From the NCBI RefSeq assembly GCF_025420585.1, contig NZ_JAOEGB010000004.1, positions 186,001 through 250,000 of the forward strand: 64,000 nt of DNA, in the 5' to 3' direction. The translations under genes were made by a program, and so were the position numbers. Under the pieces are notes generated by a model, which worked only from the letters and a program-made list of their open reading frames with translations, was not told where the DNA came from and made no database searches. The stretch comes from Planotetraspora sp. A-T 1434. GTDB lineage: Bacteria; Actinomycetota; Actinomycetes; Streptosporangiales; Streptosporangiaceae. Positions 1 to 8,246 of the stretch are shown piece by piece (position 1 is the first letter of the stretch; every line of letters begins with the position of its first letter).

Positions 1-586
1 ACGACACGTACTGCTTCCCGCTCCCCAGGACGGCGCCCGCCCCGAGCTTGAATATCGGGAGCACCTTGGCTAGCGCGCCGCCCCGGCCGCTGAGCACGAT
101 GCCCGTGCGAAGCCGTACGACCCGGATGCCGGCCTCCTCGGCGGGCGCGGCGGCCGCCTCCCACTCCCGCACGAGACCGGCGAGGAAGCCCGCGCCGGAC
201 GGGGAGGACTCGTCGACCGAGCGGTCGCCGGTGTCGCCGTAGAAGCCTACCGCCGATCCGGACAGCAGCACCCTGGGCTTGCCGGCCAGCGCGGCCAGCG
301 CCTCCGCGAGGGTCCGGGTGCTGTTGACCCGGCTGTCCACCAGCTCGCGCTTGTACGACTCCGTCCACCGGCGGTCACCGATCCCCGCCCCGGCGAGATG
401 GACGACGGCGTCCACCCCCTCCAGCACGGCCGGGTCCAGGACCCCTCTCGCAGGGTCCCAGAACGCCTCGTCCGGCCCCGCGGGCTCGCGCCGTACGAGC
501 CTGAGGACCTGGTCCCCGTCGGCTCGCAGGGCGCGGACCAGGGCCGAGCCCAGAAGGCCGGAGGAACCGGTCACCACGATGGTCAT
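1..586 (-). CDS. TIGR01777-family (YfcH-like) NAD-dependent epimerase, partial
   Basis: The gene runs off the left edge, so only the N-terminal ~195 residues are visible. The ATG at 586 opens MTIVVTGSSGLLG, a Rossmann fold with TGxxGxxG for NAD(P) binding. Later VFYGDTGD-like residues (GFYGDTGDRSVDESSP) are typical of the YfcH/TIGR01777 group of sugar-nucleotide-epimerase-like short-chain dehydrogenases, whose substrate is not established. The DUF1731 C-terminal domain usual for the family would lie outside the window. About 150 bases separate it from the end of sucB on the same strand. Family is secure; reaction is unknown. Confidence 0.85.
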   Translation of the reverse strand, partial: MTIVVTGSSGLLGSALVRALRADGDQVLRLVRREPAGPDEAFWDPARGVLDPAVLEGVDAVVHLAGAGIGDRRWTESYKRELVDSRVNSTRTLAEALAALAGKPRVLLSGSAVGFYGDTGDRSVDESSPSGAGFLAGLVREWEAAAAPAEEAGIRVVRLRTGIVLSGRGGALAKVLPIFKLGAGAVLGSGKQYVS

Positions 587-739
587 GAGGCCACGCTAGT
601 TGACCGCCCGCGAAGACGGCGGAAGCCGCCCCGCGTTGATGCGGGGCGGCTCCGTCGTCGACGCGGCCGTGTCTCCGGGGACGTCTCCGTCTACGGGACG
701 TCTACGCGACGTCTCTGGGTCCTCTCCGGGTCGCTCCGC

Positions 740-2260
740 TTACGCGAGCCCGAGCTGGCCCTCGAAGCGGCCCTCCTCCAGACGGCGCTTGATCGTGGTG
801 AGGAAGCGGGCGGCGTCCGCTCCGTCGACCAGGCGGTGGTCGTAGGTCAGCGCCAGGTAGACCATCGAGCGGACCGCGATGACCTCGCCCTCGGGGGTGT
901 CCACCACGACCGGGCGCTTGACGACGGCGCCGGTGCCCAGCATGCCGACCTGCGGCTTGTTGAGGATCGGCGTGTCGAACAGGGCGCCGCGGCTGCCGGT
1001 GTTGGTCAGCGTGAACGTCCCGCCGCCGAGCTCGTCCGGGCCGATCTTGTTGGTGCGGGTGCGCTCCGCCAGGTCGGCGATCTTGCGGGAAAGTCCGGCG
1101 ATGTTGAGGTCGCCCGCGTTCTTGATCACCGGGACGATGAGGCCGCGCTCGGTGTCCACCGCGATGCCGAGGTTCTCGACGTCGTGGTAGGTGACCTCGC
1201 TCGTCTCGTCGTTGATCACGGCGTTGAGCTTCGGGTGGATCTTGAGTGCCTCGACCGCCGCCAGCGCGAAGAACGGCATGAACGACAGCTTGACGCCCTC
1301 ACGGGCCTCGAAAGCGCTCTTGGCCTTCGCGCGCAGGGTCGCGATGCGGGTCACGTCGACCTCGACGACGGTCGTGAGCTGCGCCGAGGTGTGCAGCGAC
1401 TCCATCATGCGGTCGGCGATGACCTTGCGCAGGCGCGACATCTTCGCGGTGGTGCCCCGCAGCGTCGTGTCCACCTGGACCGGCTCGGGCGCCGCCACCT
1501 GGGCCGGCGCCTGGGCCGGCGCGGCCGCGGCCGGAGCCGGAGCGGAGGGAGCCTCCGGGGCCGGCGCGGCCGCCGCGGCGGCGGCCTGCTCGCGCTGGAC
1601 CCGGGCCGCCTCGATGACGTCCTGCTTGCGGATGCGGCCGCCCACGCCGGTGCCGGTCAGCGAGTCGAGGTCGACGCCGTGCTCGGCGGCGAGCTTGCGG
1701 ACAAGCGGCGTGACGTACGGGCTCTCGCCCGACGACGGCAGCGGCGCGGGCTCGCTGGCCGGCGTGGTGGCGATCGGCGAGACCTGGGCCGGAGCGGGAG
1801 CGGCGGCCTGGACGGGCGCCGGAGCCGGGGCGGGCGCCGGAGCGGGCGGCGTCACGACGGAGGGCGCGGGCTGCGGGATCGACGAGATCGGCGACGGCTG
1901 AGCGGGCGCCGGAGTCGGGGCCGGAGCGGCGGCCTGGACCGGAGCGGGCTCAGGCTCGGGCTCGGGCTCGGGAGCCGGCTCGGGGGCGGGAGCCTCGGCC
2001 GCGGCCGGAGTGGCGCCCGCGCCGTTCGAGTCGATCAGCGCGAGCTCGGCCCCGACCTCGACGGTCTCGTCCTCAGCGACGATGATCTTGGTCAGATAGC
2101 CCGCGGACGGCGAAGGGATCTCGGTGTCGACCTTGTCGGTCGAGACTTCGAGGAGCGGCTCGTCGGCCTCGACGTGCTCGCCTTCCTTCTTCAGCCAGCG
2201 GGTGACGGTGCCCTCGGTCACGCTCTCGCCGAGCTGGGGCATGGTTACGGAGACCGGCAT
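740..2260 (-). CDS. sucB: 2-oxoacid dehydrogenase E2, dihydrolipoamide acyltransferase (probably succinyltransferase)
   Basis: A 506-residue E2 subunit that moves acyl groups from E1 to CoA on a lipoyl arm. Residues 1-76 are a lipoyl domain with the lipoylated lysine at K43 (STDKVDTEI). A long Ala/Pro/Glu linker (about 80-205) follows, then a peripheral-subunit-binding domain ([20 protein letters not shown]) and the catalytic domain ending in the [13 protein letters not shown] active-site motif. The start [14 protein letters not shown] is standard. Only one lipoyl domain is present, whereas many actinobacterial SucB proteins have two. It lies 32 bases downstream of lpdA, its E3 partner. Succinyl rather than branched-chain specificity is inferred from overall similarity. 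Confidence 0.9.
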   Translation of the reverse strand: MPVSVTMPQLGESVTEGTVTRWLKKEGEHVEADEPLLEVSTDKVDTEIPSPSAGYLTKIIVAEDETVEVGAELALIDSNGAGATPAAAEAPAPEPAPEPEPEPEPAPVQAAAPAPTPAPAQPSPISSIPQPAPSVVTPPAPAPAPAPAPVQAAAPAPAQVSPIATTPASEPAPLPSSGESPYVTPLVRKLAAEHGVDLDSLTGTGVGGRIRKQDVIEAARVQREQAAAAAAAPAPEAPSAPAPAAAAPAQAPAQVAAPEPVQVDTTLRGTTAKMSRLRKVIADRMMESLHTSAQLTTVVEVDVTRIATLRAKAKSAFEAREGVKLSFMPFFALAAVEALKIHPKLNAVINDETSEVTYHDVENLGIAVDTERGLIVPVIKNAGDLNIAGLSRKIADLAERTRTNKIGPDELGGGTFTLTNTGSRGALFDTPILNKPQVGMLGTGAVVKRPVVVDTPEGEVIAVRSMVYLALTYDHRLVDGADAARFLTTIKRRLEEGRFEGQLGLA

Positions 2261-2292
2261 GGTTCTCTTCTCTCGCGTTTCCTTGGAGGGCT

Positions 2293-3672
2293 TCAGTTGT
2301 GTACGTGGAGCGGCTTGCCGGCCAGGGCCAGCATCGCCTCGCCCAGAGCCTCGGACTGGGTCGGGTGCGGGTGGATCAGCTGCGCGACGTCGGTCGGCGT
2401 GGCCTCCCAGTTGAAGATCAGCTGAGCCTCCGCGATGAGCTCGCCGACGCGGCTGCCCACCATGTGCACGCCCAGGACCCGGCCGTCGCGCTCGGCGACG
2501 ACCTTGACCTCGCCCTGAGTCTGGAGAATCTTGCTCCTGCCGTTCCCGGCCAGGTTGTACGAGAGCTCGACGACGTCGTGGCCGCGCTCGCGGGCGACGG
2601 CCGAGCTGATGCCGACCGACGCCACCTCCGGCTCGGAGTAGGTGATGCGCGGCACGCCGTCGTAGTCGATCGGAACCGGGTTCAGGCCGGCGATGTGCTC
2701 GGCGACCAGGATGCCCTCGGCGAAGCCGACGTGGGCGAGCTGGAGGGTGGGGATGAGGTCGCCCACCGCGTAGACGCCCGGCACGTTGGTCTGGCAGTAC
2801 CCGTTGACCGGCACGTAGCCGCGGTCGACGGTGACGCCCGCCTCCTCGTAGCCCAGACCGGCCGAGACGGGGCCGCGGCCGACGGCGACGAGCATGAGCT
2901 CGGCGTCGAGGGTCTTGCCGTTCTCCAGGGTGACGACCACACCGGTGCCGGTGGTCTTGACGCTCTCGAAGCGGGCGCCCAGCTCGTACTTGATGCCCCG
3001 GCGGCGGAAGGCGCGCTCCAGGAGCTTGGAGTTGGACTCGTCCTCGAGCGGCAGCAGGTGCGGGAGCGCCTCGACGATGGTGACCTCGGCGCCGAAGGAG
3101 CGCCAGACGCTGGCGAACTCGACGCCGATCACGCCGCCGCCCAGGATCACGACCGAGGACGGCACGTGGTCGAGGACGAGAGCGTGGTCGCTGGAGATGA
3201 CCTTCTCGCCGTCGATCTCCAGGCCGGGCAGCGACTTGGGCACCGAGCCGGTCGCCAGGACGACGTGGCGGCCCTCGAAGACCTGGTCGCCGACGACCAC
3301 CCGGTTCGGGCCGGCGAGGCGGCCCTCGCCCTCCACCACGGTGATCTTCTTGCTCTTGATCAGGCCGGCGAGCCCCTTGTAGAGCCCGGTGACGACCTTG
3401 TCCTTGTAGGAGTGAACCCCGGGGACGTCGATGCCCTCGAAGCTGGCCCGCACGCCGAAGGTCTCGCTCTCGCGGGTCTGGTCGGCCAGCTCCGCCGCGT
3501 GCAGAAGGGCCTTCGTCGGGATGCAACCCCGGTGCAGGCAGGTCCCCCCGACCTTGTCCTTCTCGATGAGGACGACGTTCATGCCGAGCTCGGCCGCCCG
3601 GAGGGCGCAGGCGTAACCACCGCTACCGCCACCTAGGACGACGATGTCGAAGGGGCCGCTGCCTTCAGCCAC
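2293..3672 (-). CDS. lpdA: Dihydrolipoyl dehydrogenase (E3)
   Basis: Flavoprotein of 459 residues that reoxidises dihydrolipoamide with NAD. It shows the FAD motif [10 protein letters not shown] near the N-terminus, the redox disulfide [13 protein letters not shown], a second NAD-binding [10 protein letters not shown], and the C-terminal HPHPTQSEA His-Glu pair of the dimer active site. I chose the GTG at 3672 because AAGGAG lies seven bases upstream; an in-frame GTG eight codons earlier (3696) has no better signal. It is upstream of sucB on the same strand, consistent with E3-E2 co-expression. Confidence 0.93.
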   Translation of the reverse strand: MAEGSGPFDIVVLGGGSGGYACALRAAELGMNVVLIEKDKVGGTCLHRGCIPTKALLHAAELADQTRESETFGVRASFEGIDVPGVHSYKDKVVTGLYKGLAGLIKSKKITVVEGEGRLAGPNRVVVGDQVFEGRHVVLATGSVPKSLPGLEIDGEKVISSDHALVLDHVPSSVVILGGGVIGVEFASVWRSFGAEVTIVEALPHLLPLEDESNSKLLERAFRRRGIKYELGARFESVKTTGTGVVVTLENGKTLDAELMLVAVGRGPVSAGLGYEEAGVTVDRGYVPVNGYCQTNVPGVYAVGDLIPTLQLAHVGFAEGILVAEHIAGLNPVPIDYDGVPRITYSEPEVASVGISSAVARERGHDVVELSYNLAGNGRSKILQTQGEVKVVAERDGRVLGVHMVGSRVGELIAEAQLIFNWEATPTDVAQLIHPHPTQSEALGEAMLALAGKPLHVHN

Positions 3673-3768
3673 TGGAATGCTCCTTGCTGGATTCACACGC
3701 CGCCGGATGGACCCGACAGCATCTTTTCACTTGTCTATGAGGTTCGGGTGCCTATGCAGTTCTGGGGT

Positions 3769-5256
3769 TCAGTTGTCCGCGTAGCGCTCGGCGATGCCGA
3801 TCAGCGTGCGGGTGATCGCGCCGGTGCCGCCCTTGGGCGTGTAGCCGTGCGGCTCGCCCTTGTTGAAGCCGGGCCCCGCCATGTCAACGTGTGCCCAACG
3901 AATCCCGTCCGGAACGAATTCCCGCAGGAAGATACCGGCGGCGAGCATGCTGCCCCAGCGCTCGGGGTTGAGGTTGGCGATGTCCGCCACGGGGGAGTCG
4001 AGCCCCTTGCGGAGCTCCTCCGGGAGGGGCATGCCCCACGCGCCCTCGCCCTCGCCCCGCGCGATCTCGACGACCTCCTCGCGGAGCGCGTCGTCGTTGG
4101 CCATCACGCCCGCCGTGCGCCAGCCCAGCGCGACGATCTGGGCGCCCGTCAACGTCGCCACGTCGACGATCAGGTCCGGGTCGTCCTCCGCGGCGCGGGC
4201 GATGCCGTCGATCAGCACCAGACGGCCCTCGGCGTCGGTGTCGAGCACCTCCACCGTCTTGCCGCTGTAGGTGTGGAGCACGTCCGAGGGGCGCTGCGCC
4301 GTACCGGAGGGCATGTTCTCGGCGAGGCAGAGGTAGCCGACGGCGTTGACGGCGAGGCCGAGCCGGGCGACGCCGAGCAGCGCGCCGAGAACGGCTCCCG
4401 CGCCGCCCATGTCGGACTTCATCCAGTCCATGGACGCGGCGGGCTTGAGTGACAGGCCGCCGGAGTCGAAGGTGATGCCCTTGCCCACGAACGCGATTGT
4501 CCGCGCGGCGCCGGGGTGGCTGTAGGCGAGGCGGACCAGGCGGGGCGGGTTGGCCGAGCCCTGGCCGACGCCGACGATGCCGCCGAAGCCGCGCTCCTTG
4601 AGCTCGACCTCGTCGAGGACCTCGACCGACAGGCCGGCCTCGCCGCCTGCCTCCTGGGCGATCTCGGCGAACCGGGCGGGCCACAGGTCGGAGGGCGGCG
4701 TGTTCACCAGGTCGCGGACCAGTGTGACCGATTCGGCGACCGTCGCGGCGCGCTGGACGGCCTCCTCGGCCCCCGGCGCCCTGGACAGCACGACGAGCTC
4801 GCCGACCGGTTGCCTGCCGTCGCCGTTGGTCCGGTAGCGCGTGAAACCGTACGCGCCGAGCAGGCCGCCGATCGCGACGGCCCCGGCCTCCTCGGCCGTC
4901 GTGGCCGGCAGGGCGATCACGGCCGACGCCGTGCCGGCGAGCGACCGGATGGCGACTCCGGCGGCTCGGCGCAGGGTCTCCAGGTCGTAGCCGTCCTCAG
5001 GGCTGTCGCCCAGGCCGACGGCGACCACCACCGGGGCGGGCAGCGCGCCGAACGTCGGGATCTTCGCGATCTCCTCCGCCTTGCCGGTGAAGCCCACCGC
5101 GGTAAGGGACTCGGCGAGCTTGCCGTTCAGGGCCTGATCGAGGTCGTCGGCGCCGGGAGCCGTCCGCGGGCCCTCCGGAGAGGTATGGATGCCGACGACA
5201 AGGGCACCGGTCTCGATGGAGACCGTGTCAGATGCATTGACGCGCACTGTGGTCAC
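3769..5256 (-). CDS. pepA: Leucyl aminopeptidase (M17 family)
   Basis: A 495-residue M17 aminopeptidase that removes N-terminal residues from peptides in the cytoplasm. It has the two-metal centre motifs VGKGITFDSGGLSLKP and DTDAEGRLVL, in the C-terminal catalytic half, and the usual N-terminal macro-like domain. Start is taken as the GTG at 5256 (VTTVRVNASDTV), matching family N-termini; longer in-frame starts lack homologous sequence. No strong ribosome site is seen. The gene is divergent from the GntR regulator at 5393, and a copy of that regulator's operator half-site (GATGCTAGC, 5263-5271) lies just before its start, so shared control is possible. Confidence 0.93.
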   Translation of the reverse strand: MTTVRVNASDTVSIETGALVVGIHTSPEGPRTAPGADDLDQALNGKLAESLTAVGFTGKAEEIAKIPTFGALPAPVVVAVGLGDSPEDGYDLETLRRAAGVAIRSLAGTASAVIALPATTAEEAGAVAIGGLLGAYGFTRYRTNGDGRQPVGELVVLSRAPGAEEAVQRAATVAESVTLVRDLVNTPPSDLWPARFAEIAQEAGGEAGLSVEVLDEVELKERGFGGIVGVGQGSANPPRLVRLAYSHPGAARTIAFVGKGITFDSGGLSLKPAASMDWMKSDMGGAGAVLGALLGVARLGLAVNAVGYLCLAENMPSGTAQRPSDVLHTYSGKTVEVLDTDAEGRLVLIDGIARAAEDDPDLIVDVATLTGAQIVALGWRTAGVMANDDALREEVVEIARGEGEGAWGMPLPEELRKGLDSPVADIANLNPERWGSMLAAGIFLREFVPDGIRWAHVDMAGPGFNKGEPHGYTPKGGTGAITRTLIGIAERYADN

Positions 5257-5327
5257 GTGAGCCGATGCTAGCTGGGCTCCATCCCCTACGCATAAACGAG
5301 GGGTCATCCTACCAATCAGTAACCATA

Positions 5328-5394
5328 ATGGTGCCAATAGCGCTAGCACCATATGTACTCTTTCCCGATATGGTGCTAATGTCGCTAGCATCAT
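5328..5394. promoter_or_regulatory. Two GntR/YtrA-type operators before the regulator gene
   Basis: Two near-identical imperfect palindromes are visible: ATGGTGC-N7-GCTAGCACCAT at 5328-5352 and ATGGTGC-N7-GCTAGCATCAT at 5370-5394. They begin 42 bases apart, four helical turns, so both face the same side. The second overlaps the ATG (5393) of the downstream GntR gene. A TAATGT (5377-5382) inside the second site could be the -10 element, giving a very short leader. Autorepression by the adjacent GntR protein is the simplest reading (inference). A lone half-site GATGCTAGC lies at 5263-5271 beside the pepA start. Confidence 0.75.
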
Positions 5395-5758
5395 GTTGCT
5401 GAAGCTTGATCTCAACGATCCCCGGCCCCTGCATGAGCAGGTGACCGCCGCCATCCGGCGGGCCATCGCGGACGGGCAGGTCGCCCCCGGGGAGCGGCTG
5501 CCCCCCGCGCGTGACCTCGCCGACGCGCTGGGCGTCAACGCCAACACGGTGCTGCGCTCCCTGCGCGACCTGCGGGACGAGGGGCTGCTGGAGTTCCGCC
5601 GTGGGCGCGGCGTGTCCGTCCTGCGGCGGCCCGACGCCCGCGAGGCCCTCAAGGAGAAGGCGCGCGACCTGCTCGACCAGGCCGCCCGGTACGGCTACCG
5701 CCCCGGCGACGTCGTCGAAATCATCACGGAACTCTCACGAATTGGAGGCCCGGAATGA
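5393..5758 (+). CDS. GntR-family transcriptional regulator, YtrA type
   Basis: A 121-residue regulator: an N-terminal winged helix-turn-helix (LHEQVTAAIRRAIADGQVAPGERLPPARDLADALGVN..., residues 12-75) and only a short C-terminal helical tail, the architecture of the YtrA subfamily that commonly controls membrane transport operons. The ATG at 5393 is used, inside the second operator palindrome. The stop overlaps the start of the next gene by four bases (ATGA), so the two are translationally coupled. It probably represses its own two-gene operon; the effector is unknown. Confidence 0.9.
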   Translation: MLLKLDLNDPRPLHEQVTAAIRRAIADGQVAPGERLPPARDLADALGVNANTVLRSLRDLRDEGLLEFRRGRGVSVLRRPDAREALKEKARDLLDQAARYGYRPGDVVEIITELSRIGGPE

Positions 5759-6735
5759 GGTTCCGGACCCGTTTTGTACTGGCCGCCTCATCCTGGAGCG
5801 CCCTCGTGTCCGCCGCGCTCGTGGCGGTGCCTTCGGCCTTCCGGGACCGCCTGCCCGACCCGGTCGCGTCGCACTGGGGGCCGTCGGGCGCACCCGATGG
5901 CGCCATGTCCTTCGGAGGATTCGTCACCTTCCATGTTGTTTTGTGGGCCGCCATCGCCGGGGTCTGCCTGAGCATCGCCGTACGTGCCGGGGCGTTGCGG
6001 CGGCGGTACGCCCGCGGGCGGATCGGAGCGGCTCTCGGGGCGGGCGCCTGCCTAGCACTCGGACTCCAGGCGTTGTCCCTGAACGCCAACCTGGACCGGG
6101 CCCGGTGGGAGCAGGCGGGAACGGTCGGCTGGCGGGTCGTCCCCCTCATCGCCGCCGCCCTCCTCGCCGGATGGATCGGCCACCTCGCCGCCCGGCCCGG
6201 GCCCGACGAGCGCCCGGAAGGCGGCGAACCGCCGCTGGCGCTGCACCTCGATCCCGGTCAGCGGGCGGTGTGGGTGTCGTCGGTGTCCGCCCCTTGGGCG
6301 AGCGCGATGGCCATCGTGGGGCTGGTCGCCGCCGGCGCGATCGCGCTGGGCGCGGTCCTCGGACTGCCGGGCGCCCTGTGGATCACGGCGGCGGCGCTCG
6401 TCGTCATCGGGCTGGCCGGGCTGGCCCTGTCCTCGGTGCGCGTGAAGGTCAGTCCCGAGGGCCTGCGGATATCGTTCGGCCCGCTGCGGTGGCCCTCCCG
6501 GCACGTGCCGCTGGAGAAGATCGAGAAGGCGTGGGTGGAGCGGCGCCGCCCCTCGGAGGTCGGCGGCTGGGGCTTCCGCGGCCTCCCGGGGAGGGCCACG
6601 ATCATGCTGCGGGGAGGGGAATGCCTGGTCGTCCGCTACACCTCCGGGGGCGAGCTCGGCATCAGCATCGACGACGCCACCACAGGAGCCGCCCTCCTCA
6701 CCGCCCTGAAAACCCCCGCCCCCCCTCCCGCGTGA
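5755..6735 (+). CDS. DUF1648-domain membrane protein
   Basis: A 326-residue integral membrane protein. After a first transmembrane helix (residues ~7-25) comes the DUF1648 signature LPDPVASHWGPSGAPDG, followed by several more helices (for example VVLWAAIAGVCLSI and WASAMAIVGLVAAGAIALGAVL) and a soluble C-terminal part. DUF1648 proteins often sit beside YtrA-like GntR regulators, as here, but their function is not defined. The stop codon TGA (6733-6735) is the TGA inside the first GTGATCATGC repeat of the dispersed repeat family, so the repeat defines the end of the protein. Confidence 0.88.
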   Translation: MRFRTRFVLAASSWSALVSAALVAVPSAFRDRLPDPVASHWGPSGAPDGAMSFGGFVTFHVVLWAAIAGVCLSIAVRAGALRRRYARGRIGAALGAGACLALGLQALSLNANLDRARWEQAGTVGWRVVPLIAAALLAGWIGHLAARPGPDERPEGGEPPLALHLDPGQRAVWVSSVSAPWASAMAIVGLVAAGAIALGAVLGLPGALWITAAALVVIGLAGLALSSVRVKVSPEGLRISFGPLRWPSRHVPLEKIEKAWVERRRPSEVGGWGFRGLPGRATIMLRGGECLVVRYTSGGELGISIDDATTGAALLTALKTPAPPPA

Positions 6736-6806
6736 TCATGCATAACTTCCCGGGCTTTGTGGCTGACCTGCGCAGCCTCCGGCCGTGATCATGCGCGCAT
6801 TCCCCA
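6731..6806 (+). repeat. 53-base dispersed repeat, cluster A (two forward units)
   Basis: GTGATCATGC begins at 6732 and again at 6785, exactly 53 bases apart. Each is followed four to six bases later by TTCCC and a GG or AGG. The first unit supplies the stop codon of the DUF1648 gene. The second contains the only good start for the small membrane ORF downstream. See the finding on this repeat family. Confidence 0.9.
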
Positions 6807-7042
6807 GGAAGCCACGCCACCAGCGAAAGCAGACCCGTCTCGCCCTTCAGCCGAACCGCGTCAGGACGGGCAAACTCGTCGCGGCGGCCCGGCTCGGCGT
6901 CCCGCTCGTCGTGCTGGCCGCCGCAGGGGTGAGCGTCGCGGTGGGCGCGCTGAGCCTCGTGGGCTGGGCCGTACTCCTGGTCGTCGTGGCGGCGCTCTGG
7001 ATCCCGTACGGCTCACGCGGGCGCGCCGGCGGCTCGCCCTGA
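6791..7042 (+). CDS. Small putative two-helix membrane protein
   Basis: An 83-residue reading frame with a basic N-terminus (RKPRHQRKQTR) and two hydrophobic stretches, LVAAARLGVPLVVLAAAGVSV and VGWAVLLVVVAALWI, ending YGSRGRAGG. High GC at third positions supports coding. The ATG at 6791 lies inside a GTGATCATGC repeat and has no visible ribosome site; a GTG at 6785 is also in frame. The first ~10 residues (MRAFPRK) are therefore repeat-derived and may not be native. No family recognised. Confidence 0.45.
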   Translation: MRAFPRKPRHQRKQTRLALQPNRVRTGKLVAAARLGVPLVVLAAAGVSVAVGALSLVGWAVLLVVVAALWIPYGSRGRAGGSP

Positions 7043-7110
7043 TCTGTCCGGTCCGTACGGCTCTCGCCGCCGCCGTCATCGGTCCACGGGTCAGAATCGG
7101 GTCCAGCGGG

Positions 7111-8055
7111 TCAGAGGAGCGCGCAGACGAGCAGGGCAGCCGTCGTGGCGGTCTCGACGAGCGCGCCGAGCACGTCGCCGGTGATCCCGCCAAGCCGTCG
7201 TACGGCACGGCGGCGCACCAGGGCGGCGGCCCCGAGTCCCGCCGCCATCGCCAGGAGCAGCACGAGCACGGTGCTGAGGGGCGTGCTCAGGGACGTGCTC
7301 AGGAACGTGCCCGCCGGCGTTACGTCGAGCCCGCCGATCAGGGATCTGCCGGGGAGATGGACGTTGTCCTGAGTCGATATGGGGAGCGATGTCCGGCCCC
7401 CTCCTGGCCATGGCTGGAGGGCCCAGAGTGCCGTGGCGGATCCGAGCAGGGCCACGGCCAGGGCCGCCAGGGCGGTCGCGGTGATGGCACGGCTTCGCCG
7501 TACCGTGCCCGCCACGAGCGCGCCGAGACCGCCGGGACGGGCGGCGGGGACGCCGTCGCGGCAGGCCCATGTGACGGCGAGCCGGCCGGTGGCGCACGCG
7601 GCCACGAGAGCGGCGGGGGCGAGGGCGGGGGCCGCCGACAGCGCCGCGATCTGGGAGAGCAGCGTGAAGACCAGCGTCACGACGCCGAACGGGCCGATGT
7701 CGGAGCGTTTCATGATGTCCAGGGCGGCCGTGGCGGGCTTGCCGCTGCCCAGCCCGTCGGCCAGGTCGGCCAGGCCGTCGAGATGGAGACCACGCGTCAG
7801 CCATGCCAAGGTCCCGACGGCCAGCACGGCGGCCAATAGAGCGGAGCCCGACAACCAGTGGACGGTCACCAGGACGGCGGCCGGCACGAGCCCCAGGATC
7901 ACGCCGACGAACGGCGCCAGCACCATGCCGCGGCCCGCGACACGGCGATCCACCCCGCCATCCGTGTCGCCGGGCCTGATCGGAAACACGGTGAACATCC
8001 CGATGGCGAACCGCCACGCGGCGCGGAGACCACTTAACGGGGACGTTCCGGACAC
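7111..8055 (-). CDS. cobS: Adenosylcobinamide-GDP ribazoletransferase (cobalamin synthase)
   Basis: Membrane enzyme that joins adenosylcobinamide-GDP and alpha-ribazole in the last step of cobalamin assembly. It shows LHLDGLADLADGL with conserved acidic residues, several hydrophobic helices and the C-terminal RRLGGITGDVLGALVE motif of CobS. At 314 residues it is longer than the usual ~250; a non-conserved stretch of about 45 residues (near 215-260, WPGGGRTSLPIS...STPLST) accounts for this. The GTG at 8055 is the likely start. It lies downstream of the cobU fusion on the same strand, with a duplicated junction between them. Confidence 0.92.
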   Translation of the reverse strand: MSGTSPLSGLRAAWRFAIGMFTVFPIRPGDTDGGVDRRVAGRGMVLAPFVGVILGLVPAAVLVTVHWLSGSALLAAVLAVGTLAWLTRGLHLDGLADLADGLGSGKPATAALDIMKRSDIGPFGVVTLVFTLLSQIAALSAAPALAPAALVAACATGRLAVTWACRDGVPAARPGGLGALVAGTVRRSRAITATALAALAVALLGSATALWALQPWPGGGRTSLPISTQDNVHLPGRSLIGGLDVTPAGTFLSTSLSTPLSTVLVLLLAMAAGLGAAALVRRRAVRRLGGITGDVLGALVETATTAALLVCALL

Positions 8056-8065
8056 AGCCGAGGAT

Positions 8066-8246
8066 CGTACCGGCGCGGGTTCGGATCGGCAGCGGCGTCA
8101 CCCGCCCCGGAACCACGCCCGCCCCATCCTCCGGTGAACCTTGACGCGGCGTGGCGGCGGCTCTGACGTGGCATGTCCCGGACCGAACGGAGGGCCGTAC
8201 CGGCGCGGGTTCAGATCGGCAGCGACGTCACCCGTCCCGCGACCAC
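8066..8246. repeat. Direct duplication at the cobU-cobS junction
   Basis: Bases 8066-8116 and 8196-8246 are direct repeats of 51 bases with about five mismatches, 130 bases apart. The right copy holds the true 3' end of cobU, encoding AGRVTSLPI and the stop; the left copy encodes a dead PGRVTPLPI tail just upstream of cobS. Weaker similarity continues leftward across the cobS start region. It is the scar of a small tandem duplication of the gene junction. Confidence 0.8.

Noticed and set aside
398-2425. Long open frames opposite sucB (and similar ones opposite lpdA, the multicopper oxidase, ctaD and qcrB, for example 10450-13353 and 26765-28777).
   Set aside because: They are antisense shadows produced by high GC. 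They encode Arg/Gly/Asp-rich sequence with no domain, while the other strand encodes clear enzymes.
3673-3696. Longer lpdA starting at 3696.
   Set aside because: The GTG at 3672 has AAGGAG at ideal spacing, and the upstream eight residues contain that ribosome site.
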